DNA of 64,000 nucleotides from Rhodoglobus vestalii (GCF_006788895.1 NZ_VFRA01000001.1:2728001-2792000); one strand, 5' to 3'. Shown: positions 43,095 through 53,529, counted from the first letter of the stretch. A program made the numbers and translations. Notes: generated by a model not told the origin, from the sequence alone.

Positions 43095-43241
43095 TGTGAT
43101 GACCTCCTTGACGACCTTCTGCGGAAAAACAGAAGAATGGTAATAATTCTGCCTCAAAACCGGGTGAAGAACCAGTGCAAAGGCTGCAGAGTCGAAGAAA
43201 CACAGTACCCACGCAATGACGAACAGACCGAGGAGCACACC
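43095..43241. promoter_or_regulatory. ramB-aceA divergent control region
   Basis: The 147-bp gap has AGTGCAAAGG (43174-43183), resembling half of the RamB box known from Corynebacterium (TTTGCAAAGTT), and an imperfect inverted repeat CAGAA..TTCTG (43130-43151) around TAATAAT, a likely -10. Binding is inferred from these resemblances and gene order. Confidence 0.45.
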
Positions 43242-44543
43242 ATGACGAACAACCGCCCAGGCGACCAGATCCAGACCGCAGCCGAACTCGAAACCGAGTG
43301 GAAGACGGATGCCCGCTGGAACGGCATCGACCGCGACTTCAGCGCCGAAGACGTCATCGCCCTCCGCGGAAGCGTTCGCGAAGATCGCACCCTCGCACGT
43401 CGCGGAGCCGAAAACCTGTGGAACCTCATCCAGCGTGATGACAGCAACTGGGTTGCCGCCCTCGGCGCCCTCACCGGAAACCAAGCGGTGCAGCAGGTCC
43501 GTGCTGGCCTCGAAGCGATCTACCTGAGCGGGTGGCAGGTCGCCGCCGATGCAAACCTCTCGGGGCAGACCTACCCCGACCAGAGCCTCTACCCCGCAAA
43601 CAGTGTTCCCGCGGTGGTGCGTCGCATCAACAACGCGCTTCTGCGGGCCGATCAGATCGAGACCGCCGAGTTCGGTGCCCCTGCTACCGACTGGATGGCG
43701 CCGATCGTGGCGGATGCTGAGGCCGGTTTTGGTGGGCCGCTCAACGCTTACGAACTTATGTCATCGATGATCGAGGCCGGAGCTGCCGGAGTTCACTGGG
43801 AAGACCAGCTCGCCTCAGAAAAGAAGTGCGGCCACATGGGCGGCAAGGTGCTAATTCCTACGGCCCAGCACGTGCGCACGCTCAACGCGGCACGACTTGC
43901 TGCCGACGTTGCTGGGGTCTCAAGCATCATCATCGCTCGCACCGACTCTCTCGCTGCCGACCTCATCACAAACGATGTGGATGACCGAGACAAGCAATTC
44001 CTCACCGGCGAGCGAACAAGTGACGGTTTCTATCGCACTACCCCGGGCATCGAGACAGTTCTCAGTCGCGGTCACGCGTACGCGCCCTACGCAGATCTGC
44101 TGTGGGTTGAGAGCGCAAAGCCGGACCTTGAGTTGGCGCGAACCTTTGCGGAGAGCATCCACAAGGAATTCCCCGGCAAGAAGCTTGCCTACAACTGCTC
44201 GCCGTCGTTCAACTGGAAGCGTCACCTTGATGATGCCCAGATCGCCACCTTCCAACGGGAGTTGGCGTCGATGGGGTATGCCTTCCAGTTCATCACCCTC
44301 GCCGGGTTCCACGCCCTCAACCATTCGATGTACACCCTCGCCAAGGACTACAACGAACGGCACATGAGCGCCTACGTGGAACTGCAAGAGGCAGAGTTCG
44401 CGTCAGAAAAAGACGGCTACACGGCCACGCGCCACCAGCGCGAGGTCGGAACCGGGTACTTCGATCGCATCGCGACCGCACTGAACCCCGCGAGCGAAAC
44501 CCTCGCCCTGGTCGGAAGCACCGAATCCGCCCAATTTCATTAA
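43242..44543 (+). CDS. aceA: Isocitrate lyase
   Basis: It splits isocitrate into succinate and glyoxylate, the first step of the glyoxylate shunt. The 433-aa protein has the [14 protein letters not shown] signature with the catalytic Cys, [26 protein letters not shown], and the N-C-SPSFNW segment ([13 protein letters not shown]). ATG 43242 follows GAGGAG. It lies opposite ramB and 84 bp ahead of malate synthase; two copies of CCAACACAGCCATTAG fill that gap. Confidence 0.97.
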   Translation: MTNNRPGDQIQTAAELETEWKTDARWNGIDRDFSAEDVIALRGSVREDRTLARRGAENLWNLIQRDDSNWVAALGALTGNQAVQQVRAGLEAIYLSGWQVAADANLSGQTYPDQSLYPANSVPAVVRRINNALLRADQIETAEFGAPATDWMAPIVADAEAGFGGPLNAYELMSSMIEAGAAGVHWEDQLASEKKCGHMGGKVLIPTAQHVRTLNAARLAADVAGVSSIIIARTDSLAADLITNDVDDRDKQFLTGERTSDGFYRTTPGIETVLSRGHAYAPYADLLWVESAKPDLELARTFAESIHKEFPGKKLAYNCSPSFNWKRHLDDAQIATFQRELASMGYAFQFITLAGFHALNHSMYTLAKDYNERHMSAYVELQEAEFASEKDGYTATRHQREVGTGYFDRIATALNPASETLALVGSTESAQFH

Positions 44544-44627
44544 GCCAACACAGCCATTAGACCAACACAGCCATTAGGCCAACACCGCCGCTGAACCAAC
44601 CGCGCAAACACTTTCTAAGGACATCCC

Positions 44628-46247
44628 ATGACCACGCACAGAATGGAACAGCTCGCTGAATCGCAGGAACGGTTTAACGAGATCCTCACCCCTGAAGCAC
44701 TGCACTTTCTGACTCGGCTGCATGATCAGTTCGCTGGTCGGCGCCATGATCGTCTCGCGGCTCGCATGGAGTCGCGTAAGCACATTACGAACGGACGCAA
44801 CCTGCGTTTCTTGCCTGAGACGGCGGCGATTCGCGAAGACTCGAGCTGGCGCGTTGCCGGTGCGGGTCCGGGATTGGATGATCGTCGCGTCGAGATTACC
44901 GGGCCGACCGACCGCAAGATGACGATCAACGCCATGAACTCGGGTGCCAAGGTGTGGCTCGCTGACCAGGAAGACGCGACAAGCCCGACTTGGCTGAACG
45001 TTGTCGGTGGGCAGGTGAACCTTCATGACGCGATCCGGCGTCAGATTGATTTCACTACTGACGAGGGCAAAACCTACGCGCTGGGTGATGAGACGCCAAC
45101 GATCGTGATGCGTCCTCGTGGCTGGCACCTGGTCGAAAAGCACCTGCGATACACCGACCGTGCCGGGCTGCGCACGCCGGCATCCGGTTCGCTTGTAGAT
45201 TTTGGGCTCTACATATTCCATAACGCGCACGAACTCATCGAGCGTGGCAGCGGGCCGTACTTCTACATCGCCAAAATCGAGAACCATCTCGAGGCGCGGT
45301 TGTGGGACGACGCGTTCACCTTCGCTGAGAACGCCCTCAACATTCCGCATGGCACCATTCGCGCAACAGTGCTGATCGAGACGATTCCGGCCGCGTTTGA
45401 GATGGACGAGATCCTGTACGAACTGCGGGAACACTGCGCGGGGCTCAATGCCGGTCGTTGGGACTACATTTTCTCCATCATCAAAAACTTCCGTGGTCGT
45501 GGAGCCAACTTTGTGCTTCCTGACCGTGCTGCAATCACCATGACGGTGCCGTTCATGCGTGCGTACACCGAGTTGCTGGTGTCGACCTGCCACAAGCGGG
45601 GAGCTCATGCCATTGGCGGCATGAGCGCATTTATCCCTAACCGCCGCGACCCTGAAGTGACCGCTCGCGCGTTGGATGCTGTAACAGGTGACAAGCGCCG
45701 CGAAGCCACTGACGGCTTTGATGGCACTTGGGTCGCGCATCCGGATCTCATCGCCACCGCTCGGGCGGAGTTCGATGCTGTGCTGGGGGAGCGCCCGAAC
45801 CAGGTCGACCGATTGCGGGAGGATGTGAACGTGACTGCGGAAGACCTGCTCGATCTGCGCATCGACGGGTCGGTGACCGATGCCGGAGTGCGTTCGAACA
45901 TCTCCATCACTCTGCGCTACGTCGAGAGCTGGCTGCGCGGGGTGGGAGCCGCCGCGATCGACAACCTCATGGAAGATGCGGCAACCGCCGAGATCAGTCG
46001 CAGCCAACTCTGGCAGTGGATGCACCAGCGCGTGGTTACCGCCGAGGGCACGGCCATCACTCACCGCCGCATCGAGACACAGTTGAAAGAGATCTTGGCC
46101 GAGGTTGAGCGCACTGCCGGCGACCGTTTCGACGATGCTGCGGCGGTTTTCCGCGAAGTAACACTCGAGGACGAGTTCCCCACATTCCTCACGCTCAGCG
46201 CCTACAGCAGCTACCTGGTTGAACAGCAGCAGGAGAACGCGGCCTGA
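44628..46247 (+). CDS. aceB: Malate synthase A
   Basis: It condenses glyoxylate with acetyl-CoA to malate, completing the shunt. The 539-aa length fits the A isoform. Features: [83 protein letters not shown] with the active-site Arg/Glu, and [15 protein letters not shown]. It is co-directional with aceA and likely co-regulated by RamB. Confidence 0.97.
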   Translation: MTTHRMEQLAESQERFNEILTPEALHFLTRLHDQFAGRRHDRLAARMESRKHITNGRNLRFLPETAAIREDSSWRVAGAGPGLDDRRVEITGPTDRKMTINAMNSGAKVWLADQEDATSPTWLNVVGGQVNLHDAIRRQIDFTTDEGKTYALGDETPTIVMRPRGWHLVEKHLRYTDRAGLRTPASGSLVDFGLYIFHNAHELIERGSGPYFYIAKIENHLEARLWDDAFTFAENALNIPHGTIRATVLIETIPAAFEMDEILYELREHCAGLNAGRWDYIFSIIKNFRGRGANFVLPDRAAITMTVPFMRAYTELLVSTCHKRGAHAIGGMSAFIPNRRDPEVTARALDAVTGDKRREATDGFDGTWVAHPDLIATARAEFDAVLGERPNQVDRLREDVNVTAEDLLDLRIDGSVTDAGVRSNISITLRYVESWLRGVGAAAIDNLMEDAATAEISRSQLWQWMHQRVVTAEGTAITHRRIETQLKEILAEVERTAGDRFDDAAAVFREVTLEDEFPTFLTLSAYSSYLVEQQQENAA

Positions 46248-46299
46248 CGACACTGCGGTGAAGTGCATCAGCGTCGGCGGGTCAGGGCAGACTAGGGCT

Positions 46300-47976
46300 G
46301 TGTTTATTATCCTCTCCCGCGCAGGTGCCCAAGTGACGGCAACGCGTGTGGGCTCGGAGGGGGTCCAGAGTGCGCAACAAACAGTGGATGATCTGCCACG
46401 CTACGTCACCAAGAATGAGCACGAGCATCCACGTTGGGTCTGGCATGACACCGCCCAGTGGTATCCGGAGCTGCTGCGATCACACGTTCGGGTGCAGCGG
46501 TGCTTCGATTTGCGGCTGTGCCACACCATTCTGCGAAACTCTGCGTTCAGTGCCGCTACTGAGTTGGCTCAAGCTGAGGAGGGGCCATGGGATGCTCTCG
46601 GATCGACCGTTCTCGCACCTACCGAGACTAGGGCTGCCACCGCCCATTCCGCCCTGTTCGACTTCGATCAGCCCGCGCGCAGCAGTTCGACGGATCCGCT
46701 GGATGCACTCGCCGAGTTTGACCGTCAGCGGGTTGCGTTGGCCGACTCCACAGATTCTTCTCGCCTTCAACGGTTGCTGGCCGCGGAATCGGTTGGTGCG
46801 CTTATCGCGGCCGAGATGCGGTTCGCTGGTCTGCCCTGGAGTGCCAGCGCACACGACCAGATTCTGACCGAAATGCTGGGCGTGCGCCCGAGCATCGACG
46901 GCGATCGACCAAACAAGCTCGAAAGTCTCGCCCAGCGAATCCGGGTTCTGCTCGATTCTCCGCACCTCAATCTGGACTCGCCCGGTGAGCTACTGCGTGC
47001 TCTCAGCGTCGCCGGGATCCAGACGAAATCAACTCGTGCTTGGGAGCTGAAGCAGCTCCGACATCCGGCCATTGAGCCGATTCTCGAATACAAGAAGTTG
47101 TCGAGACTGCTCACGGCGAATGGCTGGAATTGGCTCGATTCGTGGGTGCGGGATGGCCGATTTCGACCCGACTACGTGCCGGGAGGCGTCGTCACGGGGC
47201 GCTGGGCAACCAGCGGGGGAGGCGCACTGCAGCTCCCTCATCTGATTCGGGGCGCCGTGATTCCCGATCCCGGCTGGAAGCTGGTTGTTGCCGACGCGTC
47301 ACAGTTGGAGCCGCGCATCCTCGCCGCTATGTCTGCCGACCGAGGAATGGTCGAGGCCGGGGCATCCGGTGATCTGTATGAGGGGATCGTAGCCAGCGGA
47401 GCAGTCGAAACGCGTGCGCAGGCCAAGCTCGCAATGCTTGGGGCCATGTATGGGGCAACGACGGGTGAAAGCGGTCGGCTCATGCCGAAGCTTGCCCGTG
47501 CCTACCCGCGGGCAATTCAGCTGGTGGAGGATGCGGCACGTGCGGGTGAGCGCGGAGAAGTCGTCTCCACTCAGCTCGGTCGAAGCTCGCCGCGAGGTGC
47601 CGACTCGGGAACGTACGACGAATCCTTGACGTCAGCGCAGCGCTCCGCGGCGAGGGAACGCGGCCGATCCTGGGGCAGGTTCACCCGCAACTTCATTGTT
47701 CAGGGCACGGCGGCGGAGTGGGCGCTGTGTTGGATGGGTAGCATCCGCATTCGGCTTGATGCACTTGCGGACGTCGGGTGGTTCACCGATTCGGCTCATC
47801 TTGTGTTCTTTGTGCATGACGAGGTGGTCGTTCACGCCCCGGCTCACGCAGCCGACGCGGTCGCTGTGCTGATCGCAGAGGCCGCTGCGGAGGCTGGCCG
47901 ACTGTTATTCGGGGAGCTTCCGGTGACGTTCCCGCTCACAGTCGTGGTGGTGGACCGCTACGACGCAGCCAAATAG
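46300..47976 (+). CDS. Bifunctional 3'-5' exonuclease/DNA polymerase, PolA-like
   Basis: This 558-aa protein has a short N-terminal exonuclease-like domain and a family A polymerase domain: motif A DASQLEPRILAAMSADRGM, motif B KLAMLGAMYGATTGESGRLMPKL, and motif C FVHDEVVVHAP. There is no 5'-nuclease domain. This actinobacterial second PolA-like protein is of uncertain role, perhaps repair or translesion synthesis. Motif A has DASQLEP in place of the usual DYSQIEL. GTG 46300 has CAGACT 6 nt upstream and is probably leaderless. Confidence 0.9.
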   Translation: MFIILSRAGAQVTATRVGSEGVQSAQQTVDDLPRYVTKNEHEHPRWVWHDTAQWYPELLRSHVRVQRCFDLRLCHTILRNSAFSAATELAQAEEGPWDALGSTVLAPTETRAATAHSALFDFDQPARSSSTDPLDALAEFDRQRVALADSTDSSRLQRLLAAESVGALIAAEMRFAGLPWSASAHDQILTEMLGVRPSIDGDRPNKLESLAQRIRVLLDSPHLNLDSPGELLRALSVAGIQTKSTRAWELKQLRHPAIEPILEYKKLSRLLTANGWNWLDSWVRDGRFRPDYVPGGVVTGRWATSGGGALQLPHLIRGAVIPDPGWKLVVADASQLEPRILAAMSADRGMVEAGASGDLYEGIVASGAVETRAQAKLAMLGAMYGATTGESGRLMPKLARAYPRAIQLVEDAARAGERGEVVSTQLGRSSPRGADSGTYDESLTSAQRSAARERGRSWGRFTRNFIVQGTAAEWALCWMGSIRIRLDALADVGWFTDSAHLVFFVHDEVVVHAPAHAADAVAVLIAEAAAEAGRLLFGELPVTFPLTVVVVDRYDAAK

Positions 47977-48177
47977 TTGTGGGCAGCGCGCGCCAAACGA
48001 TACCCGCCGTCGTCGCCCGCACTGATACGCCCGGGTAGTGCCTCCCACGGCACACTTCGATGCCCGGCACCCAGTCGTTCAAGCGAAATCGTGTCGATGC
48101 CAATGGTGCAGTGCAGGTGGCTGCCGTGCATCCCAGTTGGCAAGATTGATGGTGATGTAGTCAGGAATGTCGGTCAT
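47958..48177 (-). pseudogene. Class I SAM-dependent methyltransferase remnant
   Basis: On the minus strand, ATG 48177 overlaps the PadR stop (ATGA) and reads MTDIPDYITINLANWDAR, a typical start of small SAM methyltransferases, but ends after 32 codons. In another frame follows HLHCTIGIDTISLERLGA, resembling their SAM-binding motif I (LHLQCHIGTDTLSLARLGA), then unrelated codons to 47958. The 40 or so residues normally between are missing, and so is the rest of the enzyme. It is a deleted, frameshifted gene that once formed a coupled pair with padR. Confidence 0.65.
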
Positions 48178-48824
48178 CGCACGAGCGCTTCCTGTTTGTG
48201 AGAATCGGATGCTGGTCGCCCACGCTTGGGTTTGACGGTGTTGTGGGGGAACGCGGATGCTCGCCCGTCAGCTGAGGCCCGGTGCAGAGCCTTCTCGACG
48301 TGGTCGAGCCAGCGCAACTCAGCTTCTGCGTGAGCCTGCATCGAGTCAGCGACTAACTCTTGCGCAAAGTGTCCAGCAGTTGTGGCACCCGTGCGCAACG
48401 ATGCGCCCGCTGTGAGGGCATCGAGCGCGTCGCGCGTTGCGTTCCTTTGCTGCTCGATCACACCGTGTGCGTCGACCCCGGGCAGGGTTACAGCGAGGGC
48501 AACCTTGAGCGCTAACTTGTCACGACTAACGGAATAGCTTTTCACGGGGGAGAAGAGCCACTGCTCACACTCCCGCTGACCGGCATCCGTCACCGTGTAG
48601 TAGGTGTGCTGACCTGTGCTGGGGTCAACCTCAATCCTACCGTCGTGACTGCGCACAGTCTTCTCAACAAGCTTGTCCCGCACGAGCCGATCAAGGGTGT
48701 TATAAACCTGTCCTACGTTGAGCGGCCACGTGGAACCTGTGCGTCGATCAAATTCCGCGCGAAGTTGATAGCCGTAGCAGGGGCCCTGCGCCAAGATCGC
48801 AAGCAAACTATGGCGGATCGACAT
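48174..48824 (-). CDS. PadR-family transcriptional regulator
   Basis: This 216-aa protein has the PadR winged helix at the N-terminus (MSIRHSLLAILAQGPCYGYQLRAEF, VGQVYNTLDRLVRDKLVE, YTVTDAGQRE) and a helical C-terminal domain for dimerisation. ATG 48824 with GGGAAGG about 6 nt upstream is chosen over an extension to 48869. It overlaps the start of the dead methyltransferase gene, so its former target operon may be gone. Confidence 0.9.
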   Translation of the reverse strand: MSIRHSLLAILAQGPCYGYQLRAEFDRRTGSTWPLNVGQVYNTLDRLVRDKLVEKTVRSHDGRIEVDPSTGQHTYYTVTDAGQRECEQWLFSPVKSYSVSRDKLALKVALAVTLPGVDAHGVIEQQRNATRDALDALTAGASLRTGATTAGHFAQELVADSMQAHAEAELRWLDHVEKALHRASADGRASAFPHNTVKPKRGRPASDSHKQEALVR

Positions 48825-48944
48825 GTCAAACCTTCCCAGTAGCGGTGCCTCTCGACCGAGTATATGCATAGTGGGTATGCTCGGCGCCCAGTGGTCTTGT
48901 CACTCCAGGGCACGCCGCCGCATCACACAACCAGGGAGAGGGTC

Positions 48945-49874
48945 ATGGACGTAGAACAAATTCTTGAAGACACTTACCGGGCGGTGCGGCCGCTCATCGG
49001 TTCGGGCGCGGTTGCTGAGTACATCCCCCGACTTGCCGCAGTGAATCCGGATCAGTTTGGGATGGCTGTGGTGATGAACGACGGCAGAGAGTTTCAGGTC
49101 GGCGACAGTTTGGTTCCGTTCTCTGTTCAGAGTATGTCCAAGGTGCTGTCTCTGGTGCTGGTACTTGCCGACCATGGTGAGGACATTTGGCGGCGGGTCG
49201 GGCGCGAACCGTCCGGTGCTGCATTTAACTCGCTCACCCAGCTCGAATATTCACGGGGGATCCCCCGCAATCCCTTCGTGAATGCGGGTGCCCTAGTGGT
49301 CACTGATCAGCTGCTCACCACCAAGCGGCAAATGTCAGACTTCCCGGTCGAGCAAAACCCGATTCTCGACTTTGTCCGGCAGGAATCGGGCAACCCAGCA
49401 ATTGGCTTAGATTCTCTCGTTGCGCGTTCTGAGGCTGAGCATTCTGATCGAAATGCTGCGATTGCGCACCTACTGTCGAGCTTTGGCAACCTGCAGAACC
49501 CGGTTGATGAAGTACTTGAGCAGTATTTCGAGCAGTGTGCGATCTCGATGAATTGTCGGGATGTTGCGGTAGCGGTTTCGTTCCTGGCTCGCGGTGGTAT
49601 CCGCCACGACGGAACACAATTACTCAGCCTGAGTGAGGTAAAACGCGTGAACTCTGTGATGCTCACCTCGGGTTTTTATGATGCGGCGGGAGAGTTCGCC
49701 TACCGCGTTGGACTGCCAGGCAAGAGTGGCGTCGGTGGCGGAATTTTGGCGATCGTTCCAGGCCACTGCTCCATTTGTGTGTGGGCTCCCGGCCTCAACG
49801 CATCGGGAAACTCGTTAGTTGGAGTTGCGGCTCTCGACGAATTCACGACTCGCACTGGTTGGTCGATCTTCTGA
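48945..49874 (+). CDS. glsA: Glutaminase
   Basis: It hydrolyses glutamine to glutamate and ammonia. The 309-aa protein is a serine-dependent beta-lactamase-fold glutaminase: FSVQSMSKVLSLVLVL has the S-x-x-K pair, with PRNPFVNAGALVV, and SGFYDAAGEFAYRVGLPGKSGVGGGILAIVPG near the end. ATG 48945 follows GGGAGAGG. It stands alone on the plus strand. Confidence 0.95.
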   Translation: MDVEQILEDTYRAVRPLIGSGAVAEYIPRLAAVNPDQFGMAVVMNDGREFQVGDSLVPFSVQSMSKVLSLVLVLADHGEDIWRRVGREPSGAAFNSLTQLEYSRGIPRNPFVNAGALVVTDQLLTTKRQMSDFPVEQNPILDFVRQESGNPAIGLDSLVARSEAEHSDRNAAIAHLLSSFGNLQNPVDEVLEQYFEQCAISMNCRDVAVAVSFLARGGIRHDGTQLLSLSEVKRVNSVMLTSGFYDAAGEFAYRVGLPGKSGVGGGILAIVPGHCSICVWAPGLNASGNSLVGVAALDEFTTRTGWSIF

Positions 49875-50166
49875 CAATACTCGTCTGTGTGAGTGACTCT
49901 CGAGCGTCGCAGTCAGCGGCACAACCAGTTCCCGAATCGATCAATGACCGCGAATTCCTTATGCTCCCGCTCTGTTTCGCGCACCGACCCCTCTCCGGTG
50001 CTGAAATAGTTCTCGGCACCGCGCAGAGCACGATTCAATGGAAGGACAACGGTGAGCTTGAATTCAGCGAGACCTTTAGAAAGACGCGGTAGCACACATC
50101 AGCGTCGGCGTCGAAGCTCAGTTGTGCCTCGCGTGGGGTTTCTACTTCGGCATGGGTAGAGCGAGG
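49875..50166. other. Intergenic stretch between glutaminase and oxidoreductase genes
   Basis: A 60-codon minus-strand frame (49913-50095) has coding-like composition (GAENYFSTGEGSVRETERE) but no recognised match or ribosome site; I do not call it. No clear terminator is seen. Confidence 0.4.
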
Positions 50167-51621
50167 TCAGGCGCCGATCGCGAGGTCAGGGGTGTCTCTT
50201 ATGCCGAACTCATGGCGCAGCGCTGAGCGCGCGGCATAAAAGCCGCACAAACCGTGTACTGCTGGGCCAGGAGGAGTCGACGACGACGCAAGATAAATTC
50301 CCTTCGTGGGAGTGCGCCAAGGATCTGTCGAGATAACAGGGCGCTTGATGAGTTGTGCGATAGTCACAGCGCCTGCAGAAAAGTCGCCCCCAATGTAGTT
50401 CGGGTTGTATTGCTCAAGGTCTGTCGCGGTCATGTGATGGGAATCGAGGATCAGGTCGCGGAAGCCCGGCGCGAAGCGCTCGATCTGCGCAACTATCGCC
50501 TCGGTCATGTCCACGGTTGAGCCGTTGGGAACGTGTGCGTAGGCCCACAGCACGTGCTGACCGTGGGGCGCCCGGCTCGGGTCGACGGTCGTCGGTTGCG
50601 ACACAAGCACATACGGTGACTCGGGGTGGATTCTGTTCGCAACCTGCGCTTCGGAATGGGCGATCTCTTCGCGTGACCCACCGAGATGGATGGTACCTGC
50701 GCTGCGCACATCAGGATTGGTCCACGGAACGGGGCCGGAGAGCGCGAAGTCGATCTTCGCAGCTGCGTTTCCGTATCGAAAACGACGCAACGCCCTGCGG
50801 TAGCGTGTCGGGAGGTGATCGCCGGCGATGCGATCGAGGGCGCGGGCTGAGACATCCAGCAACACCGCTTTCGACGACGGCAACTGGCCAAGCGAGTGCA
50901 CTTCGGTGCCGGTGGTGATCGTGCCGCCATGGGCGCGCAGGTCGTCGGCCATCGCCTCAATGATGCCTTGGCTGCCTCCGACCGGAATCGCCCACCCGCG
51001 CGCATGCGCCTGTGCCCCCAGTATTAGCCCTGCGCCGGCCGTCGAAAGGCGCGGCATCTCTCCGACCGAGTGCGCGTTAAGCCCTGCGAGCATTGCGGGG
51101 GCACTACGTTCCCGAAAACGTAGGTTCCAGGCTGGGGAACCCTGTTCGAGAACGCGCACCCCGAAGGCGGCTGCGGCGATCGGATCGCGCGGAATTCGAA
51201 GTAGTTGGTTGCTTGTGAAGTCGGTAACAGCATCGATGCGGTCGACGAGAGGTTTCATCAGGCGGCGCCAGGCCGCACCATCGCGTCCAAGTGCGTCGGC
51301 CGTGCGGTTGAGGTCTCGGTAAGCGATTCCCGCCTCGCCGTTATCGAGTGGGTGCGCATAGGAGATTTCCGGGACGATGAACTCGAGTCTGCTGGTGAGC
51401 TGAAACTCTTGAAAGAAAGCAGACGCAAGTGCCATCGGATGAACGGCCGAGCAGATGTCATGCCGGAAACCAGCAAGGGTGAGCTCTGCAGTGCGCGCGC
51501 CCCCTCCGATCGTGTCATTGCGTTCGATGACCTGCACAGACAACCCGGCCCGTGCCATCGTGACTCCGGCCGCAAGCGCGTTTGGTCCAGACCCAACGAT
51601 GACAACATCCGTATCCGACAC
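50167..51621 (-). CDS. Phytoene dehydrogenase-like FAD oxidoreductase
   Basis: This flavoprotein of about 484 aa has the dinucleotide-binding N-terminus DVVIVGSGPNALAAGVTMARAGLSVQVIERNDTIGGGAR and a C-terminal CrtI-like segment (GIYLASSSTPPGPAVHGLCGFYAAR). Other carotenoid genes are absent, so it is more likely one of the CrtI-like proteins of unknown substrate. GTG 51621, with AGGAAGG 6 nt upstream, is preferred to the longer frame from 51663. Confidence 0.85.
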   Translation of the reverse strand: MSDTDVVIVGSGPNALAAGVTMARAGLSVQVIERNDTIGGGARTAELTLAGFRHDICSAVHPMALASAFFQEFQLTSRLEFIVPEISYAHPLDNGEAGIAYRDLNRTADALGRDGAAWRRLMKPLVDRIDAVTDFTSNQLLRIPRDPIAAAAFGVRVLEQGSPAWNLRFRERSAPAMLAGLNAHSVGEMPRLSTAGAGLILGAQAHARGWAIPVGGSQGIIEAMADDLRAHGGTITTGTEVHSLGQLPSSKAVLLDVSARALDRIAGDHLPTRYRRALRRFRYGNAAAKIDFALSGPVPWTNPDVRSAGTIHLGGSREEIAHSEAQVANRIHPESPYVLVSQPTTVDPSRAPHGQHVLWAYAHVPNGSTVDMTEAIVAQIERFAPGFRDLILDSHHMTATDLEQYNPNYIGGDFSAGAVTIAQLIKRPVISTDPWRTPTKGIYLASSSTPPGPAVHGLCGFYAARSALRHEFGIRDTPDLAIGA

Positions 51622-51818
51622 GTCGAGCCTTCCTGTTTGACCGCAGTGCACGCTTTTCGACACGAGTGCACAAATATGATCGTGTGCTTGTATTTTCGCA
51701 GACTCTTCAGCGATAATGACCTCAGGCGCTCAGTCGCACAATTTAATAACTTCAGTGTTGTCACAGGCACCGTTCATGGGTCGATGGGGAAGTCGCACCC
51801 AAACGGAACGGAGATATC

Positions 51819-52322
51819 GTGACTGCACCCAACGCTCGCGGAGTGCTCTATGTGCACTCTGCGCCTCGCGCGCTCTGCCCACACATCGAGTGGGCAGCTG
51901 GTCGCGCCCTCGAACGTGCCGTGAACTTCTCGTGGGACGATCAACCGGTCCTCAAAGGTTCTCAGCGGGCTGAATTCTATTGGGAGGGCCCGCAGGGTTC
52001 CGGTGCACAGCTCGCCTCATCGCTCCGCGGGTGGGAGCATCTCCGATTCGAAGTAACAGAAGACCCGAGTGCGGGCAGCGATGGAGGTCGTTGGATGCAC
52101 ACCCCCGACCTCGGAATCTTTTTTGCGCAGACTGACACGGTCGGCAATATGGTGATCCCCGAGGATCGTGTTCGCTATGCCATGGAGCTTGCGGGATCTG
52201 ACGCATTCGAACTCCACCGCGAACTGCGATTAGCTCTAGGCCAGGCGTGGGACGACGAACTTGAGTCGTTCCGTCATGCCGGCCAAGACTCGGCCGTTGT
52301 GTGGCTACACAAGGTGGGATGA
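51819..52322 (+). CDS. DUF3145 protein
   Basis: This 167-aa protein is of an actinobacterial family of unknown function: GVLYVHSAPRALCPHIEWAAGRAL, FSWDDQPV, FYWEGPQGSGAQLASSLRGWEHLRFEV, and EDRVRYAMELAG. It is commonly found beside fatty-acid synthesis genes, as here (fabF-fabD cluster 1.3 kb away). GTG 51819 follows CGGAGA. Confidence 0.88.
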   Translation: MTAPNARGVLYVHSAPRALCPHIEWAAGRALERAVNFSWDDQPVLKGSQRAEFYWEGPQGSGAQLASSLRGWEHLRFEVTEDPSAGSDGGRWMHTPDLGIFFAQTDTVGNMVIPEDRVRYAMELAGSDAFELHRELRLALGQAWDDELESFRHAGQDSAVVWLHKVG

Positions 52323-52719
52323 CCGTGATTTCAGCCGATACCTGCATTCCGCGCTCCACAGTCGATACCCACATTCCGCTCCTCGAGTGGGAGGACTGGA
52401 TCGATGTTGTCCTTGACCCCCTGGGCTCGAACTTCGATGGCGAGTGCACTCAACACGACGGATGCCGTTCGATCCTCTAGACGGCTACGGATCTTTCGAC
52501 GGATGGTGACCTCTCGACGGTTACTGACACTGTTTCGAGCTCAAAGTCCCTGCTCGGCGCTCCTGCCCGAGAGCGCTCTGCGCTGCTAGTTGCCTCCGAG
52601 CCTCTTTTGCCGGTCGCATTCAGGGAACTCCCGGCGTAGCGTGGAGTTGTGGCGGGAAGCGTTCGGTTTTTCGGACTTTTCCTTCCCGCCAAAACTGTCT
52701 CAGAATCGGAAGGAACACA
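52323..52719. other. Intergenic stretch with a 10-bp inverted repeat before the SDR gene
   Basis: No gene is supported in these 397 bp. 52650-52659 and 52682-52691 are perfect inverted arms (TGGCGGGAAG/CTTCCCGCCA, 22-nt loop rich in T), ending 28 bp before the SDR start codon. They could be an operator or an mRNA hairpin. Two CGATACC..CATTCCGC direct repeats lie near 52337 and 52363. Confidence 0.6.
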
Positions 52720-53457
52720 ATGTCTAGATTTGACGGAAAAGTAGTTCTTATCAGTGGCGGAGCCCGCGGTATGGGAGAAACACACTGCCGCGGAATCGTT
52801 GCCGAGGGTGGCAAGGTCGTTATTTCTGACGTTCTTGACACCGAAGGTCAGGCTCTTGCCGACGAACTCGGTGACAACGCCGTCTACACTCACCTTGATG
52901 TCACGAAAGAGGATGACTGGAATAGCGCAGTGAAGCTCGCCGTCGACACGTTCGGTGGCCTCAACGTGCTCATCAATAACGCGGGAATCGTCAACTTTGG
53001 CACGCTCGACAGCTACACCGAAAAAGACTGGTCGCTTATTATCGGCATCAACCTCACTGGTGCATTCCTCGGTATCAAGGCCGCGGCTCCGGAGCTCGTT
53101 AAGAACGAGACTTCGTCGATCGTGAATATCTCATCTACCGCAGGTATGCAGGGCTATGCCGCCCTACACGGCTACACCGCCTCGAAGTTTGGTCTCCGCG
53201 GGATCACTAAGTCGGTCGCGATGGAGCTGGGCTCACAGGGTGTCCGGGTGAACTCAGTGCACCCCGGTGGCATCCGCACCCCAATGACCGACGGACTGGG
53301 CCTTGACAGTCCAGGAACGCCAATCAATCGGATAGGTGAGCCGGAAGAAGTCACCAAAATGGTGCTGTTCCTTGCCAGTGACGACGCAAGCTTCTCTACG
53401 GGTTCAGAATTCATCATTGATGGAGGGACCTTGGCAGGCGAAGGCGCAGTTGGCTAG
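52720..53457 (+). CDS. Short-chain dehydrogenase/reductase
   Basis: This classical 245-aa SDR has cofactor motif SGGARGMGETHCRG (T/SGxxxGxG), NNAG, and catalytic Ser-Tyr-Lys in NISSTAGMQGYAALHGYTASKFG. The C-terminus matches the 3-alpha(20-beta)-hydroxysteroid/3-oxoacyl-ACP reductase-like subfamily. Asp in ISDVLDT suggests NAD preference. ATG 52720 follows GGAAGGAAC. It faces fabF across a terminator, so it is not part of the fab operon. Confidence 0.9.
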   Translation: MSRFDGKVVLISGGARGMGETHCRGIVAEGGKVVISDVLDTEGQALADELGDNAVYTHLDVTKEDDWNSAVKLAVDTFGGLNVLINNAGIVNFGTLDSYTEKDWSLIIGINLTGAFLGIKAAAPELVKNETSSIVNISSTAGMQGYAALHGYTASKFGLRGITKSVAMELGSQGVRVNSVHPGGIRTPMTDGLGLDSPGTPINRIGEPEEVTKMVLFLASDDASFSTGSEFIIDGGTLAGEGAVG

Positions 53458-53505
53458 CCGGTGACTCTCTAACGTGTGCGCTACACGCACGCGGCGAAGC
53501 ATTGC

Positions 53506-53529
53506 CCGCCCGATCATTGATCGTGGCGG
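53506..53529 (+). terminator. Terminator after the SDR gene
   Basis: CCGCC-C-GATC, a 3-nt loop, and GATC-GT-GGCGG form a hairpin followed by CCAATGTTTTGTT. It lies between the convergent SDR and fabF genes. Confidence 0.65.

Noticed and set aside
49913..50095. 60-codon minus-strand frame between glsA and the CrtI-like gene
   Set aside because: Coding-like composition only; no ribosome site, leaderless box or family resemblance.
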